Shown: positions 46,105 to 55,428, counted from the stretch's first letter. The stretch is DNA of 64,000 nucleotides from Palauibacter sp965207805 (GCA_965207805.1 OZ242312.1:1488001-1552000), one strand, 5' to 3'. Numbers and translations are program-made. Notes: generated by a model not told the origin, from the letters alone.

Positions 46105-49100
46105 TCAGCGGCGCGGCGGGATGCGGATCGGGTCGCCAAGATCGGGCATCACACCAAGGTCGCCCAGCAGCGCCTCCAGCGCCGGCATGCTCCCGCCCAG
46201 AAGCGCGTTGATGCGCTCCGCGACCGTCGGCAGCGCCTCCCAGGCCTGACCGATCCGGTACATCTGATCCGCTGTGGGCTCGCCGGACCACCCCTCCATC
46301 TGCCCGATGCCGGCGCCTCCGGCGACGTCGCCGAGGTCGTCGCCGATCTCCTCGAGTTCGCCGGAGATCTCCTCCGCCATGGCCTCGATCCGCTCGCGGT
46401 CGGCATCCGCCATCCCGGCGTCGTCCACAAGGGCCCGGATCTCAGCCAGGCGGTCGTTCATGGCGCCGATCCTCTGGCGCGCGTCGCGCGCCGGGCCCGC
46501 CAGCGCGTGCGCCTGCAGCATCGCGTCCTGCCGCGCCACGAGGGCCGCCCGACTCGCTTCACGCCGCGGATCGAGCCGCACGCCGACGTCCGTCGTCTGG
46601 CTCTCATCTCCGACGGTGAGCCGCACCGTGTACGTCCCCGGCAGCACGCGCGGTCCCGCGCCCGGCGGCGGTCCGCGCGAGAAGCCTCCCCCGCCCCCCT
46701 CCACGTCGAAGGCCGGATCCACCCGGAAATCCCACAGCACTTCGTTCACGCCCGCCTCGCCGCCCACTTCCATCGTGCGCAGCACGTCGTCTCCGTCGAG
46801 CACTTCGAGGCTCGCCCCGCCCGCGTCCACGCCCTCGCCGACGTAGTACCGGAGCGGGATCCCGGCCGGCGGGTTGGGCGCGACGAACGTCGCCGGCTGG
46901 AACGGCCAGTCCATCCCCATCGACCACATCGTGCCGCGCCGCGCGCCGAACAGCCGGAAGTCGGAGGCCAGCACGTCCGCGGACATCTCCTCCAGCGGGG
47001 TGATGTCGTCCAGAATCCAGATGCTGCGGCCGTGCGTCCCCACGACGAGGTCGTTCTCGCGCGGGTGGATCGCGATGTCGTCCACCGCGGCCACGGGGAG
47101 GTTGTTCACCATCCGCGCCCACGACTCGCCGCGGTCGATCGACATGTAAATTCCGATCTCGTTCCCGACGAAGAGGAGGCTCGGGTTCCGCGGGTGCTCC
47201 CGGATCACGTTGACGGACCAGCCGTCGGGGAGGCCCGCCGTGATCCGCCGCCAGCTCGCGCCGTGGTCCTCGCTCACGTAGGCGTAAGGCGCGTAGTCGT
47301 CGTTCCGGTGGCCGTCGAACGTCACGTACACCCGTCCGTCTGCCGCGTACGACGTCTCGAGACGGCTCACATAGGTGCGGGGCGGGACGCCGGGCACCCG
47401 GTCGATGACGTTTGTCCACGTCGCGCCGCCATCGAGTGTCACCTGCAGGTTTCCGTCATCCGTCCCCACGTAGAGGGCGTCGGGCGAGTGTTTCGATTCG
47501 GCGAGCGCCGTGATGTTCCCGTATGAGGCGATGCCGTCGTTGTCCGACAGCGTCTCGTCCGTCACCACCCGGCCCATGATCTCCAGCGTATCGCGGTCGA
47601 TCTGCTTCGTGAGGTCGGGGCTCGCCTCCTCCCAGTTCAGCCCCCGATCCCTCGAACGGAACAGGTGGTTCCCGCCCAGGTAGATCGTCGCCCGGTCGTG
47701 CCGGGAGATCGCGAACGGCGAATCCCAGTTGAACCGGTAGCGGCGTGGCTCCGCGTCCTCCGCTTCATCTCCCGTCGGGCGCGGCACCGGCCGGATCGAC
47801 TGCCCCTCCCGCGTGGCCACGTCGATGCGCGCCATGTTCCCGCCCTGCGACTCCGAAAACATGATGTTCGGGTCCTCGGGATCGGAGTGGTTGTGAAACC
47901 CGTCGCCGAACCACATGTGCGTCCACTCGCGGTTGCGGACGCCCCAGGTGGACTGCGTGCGGTGCGGCGCGCACCAGTTCCCGTTGTCCTGCAGCCCGCC
48001 GCACACGTTGTACGGGTCGCTCATATCGACGTCGATCTCGTAGAACTGGCCGATCGCCATGTTCCGGATCGAGCGCCAGGTGACCGACCCGTCGCGCGAG
48101 AAGGCGAGCCCGCCGTCGTTCCCGTTGATGAGATGGTTCGAGTTGTGGGGATTGATCCACAGCGCGTGGTGGTCGGAGTGGATCTGGTCCGTCGCGTTCC
48201 CGGGCCACCAGGTGCGACCCCCATCGTCCGAGGCCGATGACTGGACGCCGCCCAGGTAGATCCGTTCCGGGTTGTTGGGGTCGATCCGGATGAGGGAGAA
48301 GTACATGGGACGCGGGTTGCGGTCGCTCATGAACTCCCACGTCTCGCCGCGGTCCGTGGAGCGGTACACGCCCTGACCCTCGTGCGCCTCGACGATCGCG
48401 TACACGAGGTTGCCGTCGCGCCGGTAGATGTCCAGCCCGATGCGGCCGAGCTCGCCCTCCGGCAGCCCCTCCTCGAGGCGGGTCCAGTTCTCCCCGCCGT
48501 CCGTCGTGCGCCAGAGGCCCGACCCGCCGCCGCCCGCCGCGAACCCGAATCCCGTGCGCTGCCTCTGATAGGTGGCGGCAAAGAGGGTGTTCGGATCGTT
48601 GTGGTCCATGACGAGGTCGATGATCCCGGTGTGCTCGTCGATGTAAAGGATGTTCTCCCACGTCTCGCCGCCATCGGTCGTCTTGTAGAGGCCGCGCTCC
48701 TCGTTCGGGCCCCACAGGTGGCCGACGGCCCCGACGTACACGACGTCGGGATCCCGCGGATCGATCTTGATCTTGCTGATGTGGCGCGTGTCCTCGAGCC
48801 CCACGTGCGTCCACGTGCCGCCCGCGTCCGTCGACTTGAACACGCCGACACCCCACGGCGAACTCTGCCGGTTCGCCGGCTCGCCCGTCCCCACCCATAC
48901 GTGGTTGGGGTTCGAGGGCGCGACGCTCACGGCCCCGACGGAGGAGGTGGGCTGGTCGTCGAACACGGGGTCCCACGTCATCCCGTCATTCGTCGTCTTC
49001 CACACGCCGCCCGCGCCGAGGCCGACGTAGAAGATGCGCGGGTCGCTTTCCACGACCGCGAGGTCGGACACCCGCCCGCCCATGATGGCGGGTCCCAGTT

Positions 49101-49269
49101 CGCGGAACTCCAGCCCGGAGGCCGCGGCAGCCGCCCGCTCCGACGCCGTCTGGGCCGCGGCATCGGCGGGGAACAGCGCTCCGGGGGCGAGCGACAGGGG
49201 AAGAAGAAGCGTGAAGAGACCGACGACGGAGTGGCGCGAGAACCGCGCGAACCTCGACTGGGGCGCCAT
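46105..49269 (-). CDS. Large secreted BNR/Vps10-like repeat protein
   Basis: From the ATG with a GGAGG site the protein has 1054 residues and a clear Sec signal (FTLLLPLSLAPGALFPADAA). At least ten BNR-type repeats (KTTNDGMTW, KSTDAGGTW, KTTDGGETW, RTTDGGENW, RSTDRGETW, TLDGGATW, SIDRGESW and others) form a beta-propeller of the sortilin/Vps10 type. A C-terminal part has a beta domain (VLPGTYTVRLTVGDESQTTD) and a helical tail (RQRIGAMNDRLAEIRALVDD). The family is common as exported proteins of unknown function in soil and marine bacteria. An upstream open stretch of 69 codons has no signal and was not used. Confidence 0.9.
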   Translation of the reverse strand: MAPQSRFARFSRHSVVGLFTLLLPLSLAPGALFPADAAAQTASERAAAAASGLEFRELGPAIMGGRVSDLAVVESDPRIFYVGLGAGGVWKTTNDGMTWDPVFDDQPTSSVGAVSVAPSNPNHVWVGTGEPANRQSSPWGVGVFKSTDAGGTWTHVGLEDTRHISKIKIDPRDPDVVYVGAVGHLWGPNEERGLYKTTDGGETWENILYIDEHTGIIDLVMDHNDPNTLFAATYQRQRTGFGFAAGGGGSGLWRTTDGGENWTRLEEGLPEGELGRIGLDIYRRDGNLVYAIVEAHEGQGVYRSTDRGETWEFMSDRNPRPMYFSLIRIDPNNPERIYLGGVQSSASDDGGRTWWPGNATDQIHSDHHALWINPHNSNHLINGNDGGLAFSRDGSVTWRSIRNMAIGQFYEIDVDMSDPYNVCGGLQDNGNWCAPHRTQSTWGVRNREWTHMWFGDGFHNHSDPEDPNIMFSESQGGNMARIDVATREGQSIRPVPRPTGDEAEDAEPRRYRFNWDSPFAISRHDRATIYLGGNHLFRSRDRGLNWEEASPDLTKQIDRDTLEIMGRVVTDETLSDNDGIASYGNITALAESKHSPDALYVGTDDGNLQVTLDGGATWTNVIDRVPGVPPRTYVSRLETSYAADGRVYVTFDGHRNDDYAPYAYVSEDHGASWRRITAGLPDGWSVNVIREHPRNPSLLFVGNEIGIYMSIDRGESWARMVNNLPVAAVDDIAIHPRENDLVVGTHGRSIWILDDITPLEEMSADVLASDFRLFGARRGTMWSMGMDWPFQPATFVAPNPPAGIPLRYYVGEGVDAGGASLEVLDGDDVLRTMEVGGEAGVNEVLWDFRVDPAFDVEGGGGGFSRGPPPGAGPRVLPGTYTVRLTVGDESQTTDVGVRLDPRREASRAALVARQDAMLQAHALAGPARDARQRIGAMNDRLAEIRALVDDAGMADADRERIEAMAEEISGELEEIGDDLGDVAGGAGIGQMEGWSGEPTADQMYRIGQAWEALPTVAERINALLGGSMPALEALLGDLGVMPDLGDPIRIPPRR

Positions 49270-49412
49270 CTGAACCTCCGGGGTGACGGCGAATACCGCG
49301 GGAAACGGGACATCCGCACAGTGATTCCCGCGAAGCCCGCCGCGCAAGGCAATGCGGCGATGCCGCGACGCCCCACTTGTCTCGCCCTGAGGTGGCGGCT
49401 TACTTGGCCGGC

Positions 49413-50342
49413 ATGTGCTTCGGGACCACACAAGAGCCGGCGGCAGGGCGGGGCCGGGAGCGGCTTCGCCGGGCACTTGCCGTCGCCTCCCTTGCCACGC
49501 TCCTCGCCGCGCCGGTCTTCGCGGCGGCCCCGCGGGCGCCGACGGTCGATCCGGATTCCGTTCTGCGCATCACGTTTCTCGATGTCGGGCAGGCGGATGC
49601 CATCCTCATCCAGGCGCCGGGTGGCCGGACCGCGCTCGTGGACGCGGGGCGCGACAACATCGTCCCGCTCCTGCGGCGGTTCGGCGTGAGCGAGATCGAT
49701 CTGCTCGTCGCGACGCACCCCCACGCGGACCACATCGGCGGCATGGCCGGCGTCATCGCGGCGTTCCCCGTCGGCTTCTACATGGACAACGGGGAGCCGC
49801 ACACGACGCAGACCTACCGGCGACTGCTCGCCGCCCTCGACGCGCGCCCGGAGATCACCTACCTGGAGGCCTCGCCCCGGACGCTCACGCTCGGCGAGGT
49901 CGAGATCGATGTCCTGCCGCTGCTCCCGCGGGGGACGACGGACCACAACGACCGCTCCGTCACCCTGCTCGTGCGGTTCGGCGAGTTCCGCGCCTTCCTC
50001 AGCGGCGATTCGGAAGTACAGCAGTTGACTCATCTGATGAACCAGGGGGCCGTCCGCGAGGTCGCGCTGCTCAAGGCGCCGCACCACGGCAGCGACAACG
50101 GCTTCACACGGGAGTTTCTGAACGCCGCCCGACCTCGGGTCGTCGTCATCTCGGTGGGCCGCGACAACCGCTACGGTCATCCGCGGCCAGCCGCCCTTCG
50201 GGCCTACGAGGCGTCCGGGGCCACCGTCTTCCGCACGGATTGGCACGGCCACGTCTCCGTGCGGGGGCGCAAGAGCGGCGACTACGACGTCTCGTTCGGC
50301 GGAAAGGGCGACTATCCCGTCGTCATCGTGTTCAACTCTTGA
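49413..50342 (+). CDS. Exported metallo-beta-lactamase-fold hydrolase, ComEC C-domain-like
   Basis: The 309-residue protein has a signal peptide (RALAVASLATLLAAPVFAAA) followed by an MBL domain. Motifs are ITFLDVGQADAILIQAPGG, the metal site THPHADHIGG, FLSGDSEVQ and APHHGSDNGFTREF. The pattern matches the extracellular domain of ComEC and stand-alone relatives that are likely nucleases or phosphodiesterases. A TTG 12 codons upstream is the other start. It is divergent from the BNR gene with about 140 bases between, and coupled to the DUF3006 gene by TTGA. Confidence 0.9.
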   Translation: MCFGTTQEPAAGRGRERLRRALAVASLATLLAAPVFAAAPRAPTVDPDSVLRITFLDVGQADAILIQAPGGRTALVDAGRDNIVPLLRRFGVSEIDLLVATHPHADHIGGMAGVIAAFPVGFYMDNGEPHTTQTYRRLLAALDARPEITYLEASPRTLTLGEVEIDVLPLLPRGTTDHNDRSVTLLVRFGEFRAFLSGDSEVQQLTHLMNQGAVREVALLKAPHHGSDNGFTREFLNAARPRVVVISVGRDNRYGHPRPAALRAYEASGATVFRTDWHGHVSVRGRKSGDYDVSFGGKGDYPVVIVFNS

Positions 50343-50620
50343 GCCGGTTAGTTGAGCACGTCTGGGTCGTCGACCGCGTGGAGGCGGCCATCGCCGTTCT
50401 CATCCGCGACGGCGACAAGCGCACCGAGGACGTGCCCATCGAGACGCTTCCCGCCGGGAGCCGCGAAGGGGCCGTGCTGCGCGTGCCGGAGGCGGACGGA
50501 CAGCCCGACTGGGCGGCCGCCAGGCTCGATGAAGAGGCGCGCCGCGCCCGTCTCCGGGAGGCGGAAGACGTGCTCCGGCGCCTGAGACGGCGCGACCCCG
50601 GCGGCGACATCGAGTTGTAA
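50339..50620 (+). CDS. DUF3006-type small protein, TTG start
   Basis: This 93-residue protein starts LSRLVEHVWVVDRVEAAIAV and continues with DVPIETLPAGSREGAVLRVP and a charged C-terminal helix ARLDEEARRARLREAEDVLR. It fits the DUF3006 family, a small beta-domain often encoded beside ComEC-like MBL hydrolases; the function is unknown. The TTG overlaps the MBL stop, so the two are translationally coupled. The family assignment is from memory of its pattern and not certain. Confidence 0.72.
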   Translation: MSRLVEHVWVVDRVEAAIAVLIRDGDKRTEDVPIETLPAGSREGAVLRVPEADGQPDWAAARLDEEARRARLREAEDVLRRLRRRDPGGDIEL

Positions 50621-50627
50621 CTCGGCC

Positions 50628-51728
50628 ATGTACCGGACCTGCATGTTCTGCAACCAGCCCCTCGGCTCCAACGAGGTCGTGGAGACCTTCCCGGTCGGCC
50701 GTCGCCTTGCCTTCGATCCGGCGAAGGGCCGGCTCTGGGTGGTTTGTCGCAACTGTGAGCGCTGGAACCTCACCCCCCTCGAAGAGCGCTGGGAGGCGGT
50801 GGAGACCTGCGAAAGACTCTTCCGCGCAACGCGGATCCGCACTTCCACGGAGAATATCGGCCTGGCCCGGCACGCCGAAGGACTCGAACTGGTCCGCATC
50901 GGCGAGCCCCTCCGTCCCGAGTTCGCTGCCTGGCGCTACGGCGACCAGTTTCGCCGTCGGCGACGCCGGTGGATCACGGCCGGGTCGGCAGGCATCGCGG
51001 CGCACTTCGCTACTTCCCTGACCCTCAACCTGGCGGCGGGCGGATTGATCGGGGCCGCCGGGGCAGGGGCACTGGGCGGCGGCGTCGGTGGGTTGGTGCT
51101 GGTGAGGGTGCAACGATTGCTGAACAGGCCGGCCAATTCAGCCCAGTTCCGGCGCGCCGACGGCACGCGCTACATGCTCGAGCGGGAACAAGCCGCCCGA
51201 TTCACCCGGATACGAGCCGACGACAGCGAACCCGGCTTTCGCATCGAGATCCACACGGGACCGCTCTCACGGAAAGGCCCGTACTTGTTCGAGGGCGAAG
51301 ATGCCGGGCGAGCCATCAACGCTCTCCTTCCCCTTGTCAATGGCGCAGGCGCCGCGGCTCACCACATCCGGGAAGCGGTGTCCCGGATCGAATCCCACGG
51401 TGACCCGCATCGGTTCATCGCCGATTCCGCCGAGCGAGGATCCGCTACAGGGCGCGAGTTCCCCACCGTCGATCGCCGGAGGAAGGCCCGGCTGTCCGGG
51501 CCCGGATGGGTTCGCAAGATGCCCAAACCCACGCGCCTCGCGCTGGAGATGGCGCTGCACGAAGAGCAGGAACGGCGTGCGCTTGAGGGCGAACTGGCGC
51601 AGTTGGAGCGGGCGTGGCGCGAGGCCGAAGAGATCGCGGCGATCGCCGACAACCTGCTCCTTCCCGAGCACACCGATGACTTCGTGGACCGCCACTCACG
51701 TCGAGGAACCTCGGGCGGGTCTTCGTAA
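50628..51728 (+). CDS. Zinc-ribbon membrane protein of unknown function
   Basis: The 366 residues start with a zinc ribbon: Cys5, Cys8 (CMFC) and Cys40, Cys43 (CRNC). A basic stretch RRRRRR follows, and then a Gly/Ala-rich hydrophobic region (about residues 120-152) that could form one or two membrane segments. The rest is soluble, with a long C-terminal helix MALHEEQERRALEGELAQLE likely to form a coiled coil. I know of no function. It lies 7 bases after the DUF3006 gene and ends before the first GGT promoter. Confidence 0.8.
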   Translation: MYRTCMFCNQPLGSNEVVETFPVGRRLAFDPAKGRLWVVCRNCERWNLTPLEERWEAVETCERLFRATRIRTSTENIGLARHAEGLELVRIGEPLRPEFAAWRYGDQFRRRRRRWITAGSAGIAAHFATSLTLNLAAGGLIGAAGAGALGGGVGGLVLVRVQRLLNRPANSAQFRRADGTRYMLEREQAARFTRIRADDSEPGFRIEIHTGPLSRKGPYLFEGEDAGRAINALLPLVNGAGAAAHHIREAVSRIESHGDPHRFIADSAERGSATGREFPTVDRRRKARLSGPGWVRKMPKPTRLALEMALHEEQERRALEGELAQLERAWREAEEIAAIADNLLLPEHTDDFVDRHSRRGTSGGSS

Positions 51729-51734
51729 AGGTCT

Positions 51735-51764
51735 TGAACGGGCGGCTGGCCCGGATCTAGGATC
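51735..51764 (+). promoter_or_regulatory. Promoter module of GGT copy 1
   Basis: TTGAAC (51735-51740), an 18-base spacer and TAGGAT (51759-51764) lie directly before the first transpeptidase gene. The same boxes and spacing recur before copy 2, which supports function. Confidence 0.6.
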
Positions 51765-51779
51765 GAAGTCTGCGATCCC
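51761..51779. promoter_or_regulatory. Inverted repeat at GGT copy 1 promoter
   Basis: ggatcg and cgatcc flank a 7-base spacer (aagtctg), starting within the -10 box. A close version (ggatc / gatcc) lies at the same place in the second module. It may be an operator or leader hairpin. Confidence 0.4.
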
Positions 51780-51797
51780 CCTGCCAGGAGCCTTCCG

Positions 51798-53537
51798 ATG
51801 AAACGCCGAGACTTCCTCGCCACCTCCGCCGCGGCCGCCGCCGGATCGGGCCTCGTCGCCTGCCGTCCCCCCGAGACATCCGCCGCCGCGCCCCTCACCT
51901 CCGGGCAGTGGGGCTCCGGCGACTACGCGCATGTGCCCGGCCTGGCCGGGCCCGCGCACGGCACCGTGTGGGGTCGCACGGGCGTGACGGCCTGCTCCGA
52001 CTACTACGCGTCCCTTGCCGGCACACAGACCATGATGCAGGGGGGGAACGCGATCGACGCGATGGTCGCCGCGTGCGCCACGCTGAACGTGTCGGATCCG
52101 TATATGTCGGGAATCGGCGGCTTCGGCGGCTACATGCTCATCTATCTTGCCGAGGAAAACCGCGTGGTGGGACTCGATGCGCTCGGCCGCTCGCCCGCGG
52201 CCTCGTCGCCCGAGACGATGACGCTCGACGACTTCGCGATGGGGTACAAGGCGCCGATCGTTCCCGGCGCCTTCAAGGGGTGGGCCGCCGCTCTCGAGCG
52301 ATACGGCACGATGAGCCTCGGCGACCTGTTCGAGCCCGCGATCCGGCTCGCCGAAGACGGCTTCGTATTCTCGAAGTTCGATGAGCGCTACACGCAGTCG
52401 AGCGCGGACAAGCTGAGCCGCTTCCCGTCGACGACGCGCGTGTTCTTCCCCAACGGCCGCCCCCCGCGCATGGGCGAGATCATCAGGCAGCCGGAGCTTG
52501 CGGCAAGCATGCGGCATCTCGCCCGAGTCGGTGCCGACGACCTCTACCAGGGCGAACTCGCGGACCGCATCGTCGCCTTCCTGGCCGAGCACGGCGGCCA
52601 CCTCACGAAGGCGGATCTGGAATCGTACGAGGTCGAGTGGCGGGAGCCGATCAGGACGACCTTCCAGGGATACGATCTGCACGCGATGCCGCCGGGCTCC
52701 TGCGGGATGTCGATGTTCCAGGCGCTGAACATCATGGACGGGTTCGACCTCGCGAACATGGATCTGTACGGATCGGAGTTCGTCCACCTGTGGCTCGAGG
52801 CGATGAAGCTCGCCCTCGCCGACGACGACCGGTACAACACCGGAAAGGAAGACGTGGACATCCCGGTGGATATGATCATCTCCCGCGAATACGCGGACGA
52901 GCAGCGCGCGAAGATCGATCCCGTGCGCGTCGCCTCCTTCTCCGGGGCCCCGCTTCCGTTCTACGGGACGACGAGTCTCTCGACCGTCGACCGCTGGGGG
53001 AACGCGGTCGCCTTCACGCAGTCGCTCGTGAATGCGTACGGTAGCGGCGTGATCGCCGGCGACACCGGGATCTTCCTCAACAACGGCCACATGTTCGGTT
53101 TTGTGCTCGAAGAGGGACACGTGAACCACCTCGAGGGCGGAAAGCGGGCGAAGGGCGTGATGACGCCGTGCATCATGATGAGGGACGGCGACCTGTTCGC
53201 GGCGGTCGGGGCGCAGGGCGGCTACACGATCCCGCAGACGGTGGGTCAGGTCATCACGAAACTCGCGGTGGCGGGTATGGACATGCAGCTCGCGATCGCC
53301 TCGCCGCGCATGTGCGTGAACCGGGGCGGGGGGCGGACGCCGATCCCGGAGGACTCCGTGACCTATCTCGAGGCGGGATTCCCGCCCGCGGTGTATGAGG
53401 AACTGGCGGAGCGCGGCCACTACCTGGCGGAACCCGGCAATCTGGGCGGCGTGCAGGGCGTTCATCGCGACGCGGAAACCGGCGGACTGGCCGGCGGGTC
53501 GGACCCGCGCCGGGACGGCCACGCCATCGCCTGGTAG
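51798..53537 (+). CDS. Gamma-glutamyltranspeptidase-family Tat lipoprotein, copy 1
   Basis: Ntn-hydrolase of the GGT family, 579 residues. The signal MKRRDFLATSAAAAAGSGLV has the twin arginine, and a lipobox LVAC at Cys22 follows, so it is a predicted Tat lipoprotein. The large-subunit region has GGNAIDAMVAACATLNVSDP and GGFGGYMLIYLAEENR. The small subunit would begin at the conserved GTTSLSTVDRWGNAVAF: Thr391 is the expected nucleophile, but the His that usually follows (TTH) is Ser. The oxyanion-like GSGVIAGDTGIFLNNG is intact. Substrate unknown: gamma-glutamyl, acyl-amide or beta-lactam-side-chain amides are all possible for the family. Confidence 0.93.
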   Translation: MKRRDFLATSAAAAAGSGLVACRPPETSAAAPLTSGQWGSGDYAHVPGLAGPAHGTVWGRTGVTACSDYYASLAGTQTMMQGGNAIDAMVAACATLNVSDPYMSGIGGFGGYMLIYLAEENRVVGLDALGRSPAASSPETMTLDDFAMGYKAPIVPGAFKGWAAALERYGTMSLGDLFEPAIRLAEDGFVFSKFDERYTQSSADKLSRFPSTTRVFFPNGRPPRMGEIIRQPELAASMRHLARVGADDLYQGELADRIVAFLAEHGGHLTKADLESYEVEWREPIRTTFQGYDLHAMPPGSCGMSMFQALNIMDGFDLANMDLYGSEFVHLWLEAMKLALADDDRYNTGKEDVDIPVDMIISREYADEQRAKIDPVRVASFSGAPLPFYGTTSLSTVDRWGNAVAFTQSLVNAYGSGVIAGDTGIFLNNGHMFGFVLEEGHVNHLEGGKRAKGVMTPCIMMRDGDLFAAVGAQGGYTIPQTVGQVITKLAVAGMDMQLAIASPRMCVNRGGGRTPIPEDSVTYLEAGFPPAVYEELAERGHYLAEPGNLGGVQGVHRDAETGGLAGGSDPRRDGHAIAW

Positions 53538-53591
53538 CCGCGCCACGGCTCCCCGGCGGGCTGTGTCCCGGCGGTTACGGATAGCGATGTC

Positions 53592-53621
53592 TTGAACGGC
53601 GGCCTGCGGGGGGTCTAGGAT
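53592..53621 (+). promoter_or_regulatory. Promoter module of GGT copy 2
   Basis: TTGAAC (53592-53597), an 18-base spacer and TAGGAT (53616-53621) repeat the boxes of the first module, and the following bases up to the AGGAG ribosome site are nearly the same. The 119-base gap therefore carries a duplicated promoter. Confidence 0.6.
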
Positions 53622-53636
53622 CAAGGTCTGCGATCC
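53618..53636. promoter_or_regulatory. Inverted repeat at GGT copy 2 promoter
   Basis: ggatc and gatcc flank a 9-base spacer at the same distance from the -10 box as the repeat before copy 1. Confidence 0.35.
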
Positions 53637-53656
53637 CCCTGCCCAGGAGCCGCCCC

Positions 53657-55399
53657 ATGAAGCGCCGAGACTTCCTCGCCACCTCCGCCGCTGCCGCCGC
53701 CGGGTCCAGTCTCATCGGGTGCCGGCCTCCCGAAACCGCAGGCGCGGCCACGGCCGCGAGCGGGCAATGGGGCCCGGCCGGAGACTCGAACGTCCCGGGT
53801 CTGCTCGGACCCGCGCACCGGGCCGTGTGGGGAGCGCGCGGCGTGACGGCCGCCGCCGACTACTACGCCTCCCTCGCAGGCACGACGATCATGATGCAAG
53901 GCGGGAACGCGGTGGACGCGATCGTGGCCGCGTCCGCGATGCTCAACGTCTCCGAACCCTACATGTCCGGCATTGGGGGCTTCGGCGGCTTCATGCTCAT
54001 CTACCTGGCCGAGGAGAACCGGGTCGTCGGACTCGACGCGCTCGGCAAATCGCCGGCCGCCTCGTCCCCGGAAACGATGACGCTCGACGACTTCGCGGCG
54101 GGCTACAAGGCGCCCATCGTACCCGGTGCCTTCAAGGGCTGGGCCGCCGCCCTCGAACGCTACGGGACGATGAGCCTGGGCGACGTGTTCGAACCCGCGA
54201 TTCGGCTCGCCGAGGACGGGTTCGTCGTCTCGCGCTTCGACGAGATCCACACGAACGGCGCCGCCGCCGAGAAGCTGGGACAGTTCCCGTCGACCACACG
54301 CGTCATGTTCCCGAACGGCCGTCCCCCGCGCATGGGCGAGATCATCAGGCAGCCCGATCTCGCCGCGAGCATGCGGCGCCTCGCCCGCGAGGGCGCGGAC
54401 GACTTCTACAAGGGGGAGATCGGGGAGCGCGTCGTGTCCTTCCTCGCCGAGAACGGCGGCCACATGACGATGGGGGACCTCGAGTCGTACGACGTCACCT
54501 GGAAGGAACCGATCACGACGACGTTCCAGGGGCACGACCTGTACGCGATGCCGCCGGGCTCGTGCGGAATGTCGATGTTCCAGGCGCTCAACATCATGGA
54601 CGGATTCGACCTCGCGAACATGGACCTCTACAGCTCCGAGTTCGCGCACCTCTGGCTCGAGGCGTACCGGCTCGCCCTCATCGACGACGACCGCTACAAC
54701 ACGGGAAAGGAAGACGTCGAGATCCCCGTCGACATGATCATCTCGAAGGAATACGCGGACGACCAGCGGGCGAAGATCGACCCCACCCGCATCGCCTCCT
54801 TCTCCGGGGCCCCGCTCCCGTTCTTCGGCACGACGAGCCTCTCGTCCGCCGACCGCTGGGGGAACGCGGTCGCCTTCACGCAGTCGCTCGTGAGCGGCTA
54901 CGGGAGCGGCGTGATCGCCGGTGACACCGGCATCTTCCTCAACAACGGCCACACCTTCGGCTTCGTGCTCGAGGACGGGCACGTCAATCACCTGGAGGGT
55001 GGCCAGAAGGCGAAGGGCGTCATGACGCCGTGCGTCGTGATGAAGGACGGAAACCTCGTCGCGGCCGTCGGCGCCGCGGGCGGCTATACGATCCCGCAGA
55101 CGGTGGGTCAGGTGATCACGAAGCTGACGACGGGCGGAATGGACATTCAGCTCGCGATCGCCTCGCCGCGCATGTGCCTCAACCGGGGCGGAGGGCGCAC
55201 GCCGATCCCCGAGGACTCGGTTACGTACCTCGAGGCGGGGTTCCCGCCCGACGTGTACGCCGAACTCGAGGACCGCGGCCACTATCTGGCCGAGCCCGGC
55301 AACCCCGGCGGCGTGCAGGGCGTGTACCGCGACGCGGAGACCGGCGCCCTTGCCGGCGGATCCGACCCTCGCCGGGACGGCCACGCCATCGCCTGGTAG
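53657..55399 (+). CDS. Gamma-glutamyltranspeptidase-family Tat lipoprotein, copy 2
   Basis: The second tandem paralogue, 580 residues. The signal is nearly identical to copy 1 (MKRRDFLATSAAAAAGSSLI, lipobox LIGC). The nucleophile region is GTTSLSSADRWGNAVAF, again with Ser in place of the usual His. It differs from copy 1 by many scattered changes, such as ADYYASLAGTTIMMQGGNAV for the first domain, and one extra residue in HTNGAAAEKLG. The C-terminus GGSDPRRDGHAIAW is shared by all three. It has its own promoter module and is followed by copy 3 after only 29 bases. Confidence 0.93.
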   Translation: MKRRDFLATSAAAAAGSSLIGCRPPETAGAATAASGQWGPAGDSNVPGLLGPAHRAVWGARGVTAAADYYASLAGTTIMMQGGNAVDAIVAASAMLNVSEPYMSGIGGFGGFMLIYLAEENRVVGLDALGKSPAASSPETMTLDDFAAGYKAPIVPGAFKGWAAALERYGTMSLGDVFEPAIRLAEDGFVVSRFDEIHTNGAAAEKLGQFPSTTRVMFPNGRPPRMGEIIRQPDLAASMRRLAREGADDFYKGEIGERVVSFLAENGGHMTMGDLESYDVTWKEPITTTFQGHDLYAMPPGSCGMSMFQALNIMDGFDLANMDLYSSEFAHLWLEAYRLALIDDDRYNTGKEDVEIPVDMIISKEYADDQRAKIDPTRIASFSGAPLPFFGTTSLSSADRWGNAVAFTQSLVSGYGSGVIAGDTGIFLNNGHTFGFVLEDGHVNHLEGGQKAKGVMTPCVVMKDGNLVAAVGAAGGYTIPQTVGQVITKLTTGGMDIQLAIASPRMCLNRGGGRTPIPEDSVTYLEAGFPPDVYAELEDRGHYLAEPGNPGGVQGVYRDAETGALAGGSDPRRDGHAIAW

Positions 55400-55428
55400 G
55401 ACAAACCTTTCTGCCCAGGAGTCGAGCC

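Noticed and set aside
49270..49412. Bidirectional promoter between the BNR and MBL genes
   Set aside because: I could not find a pair of boxes with acceptable spacing in either direction.
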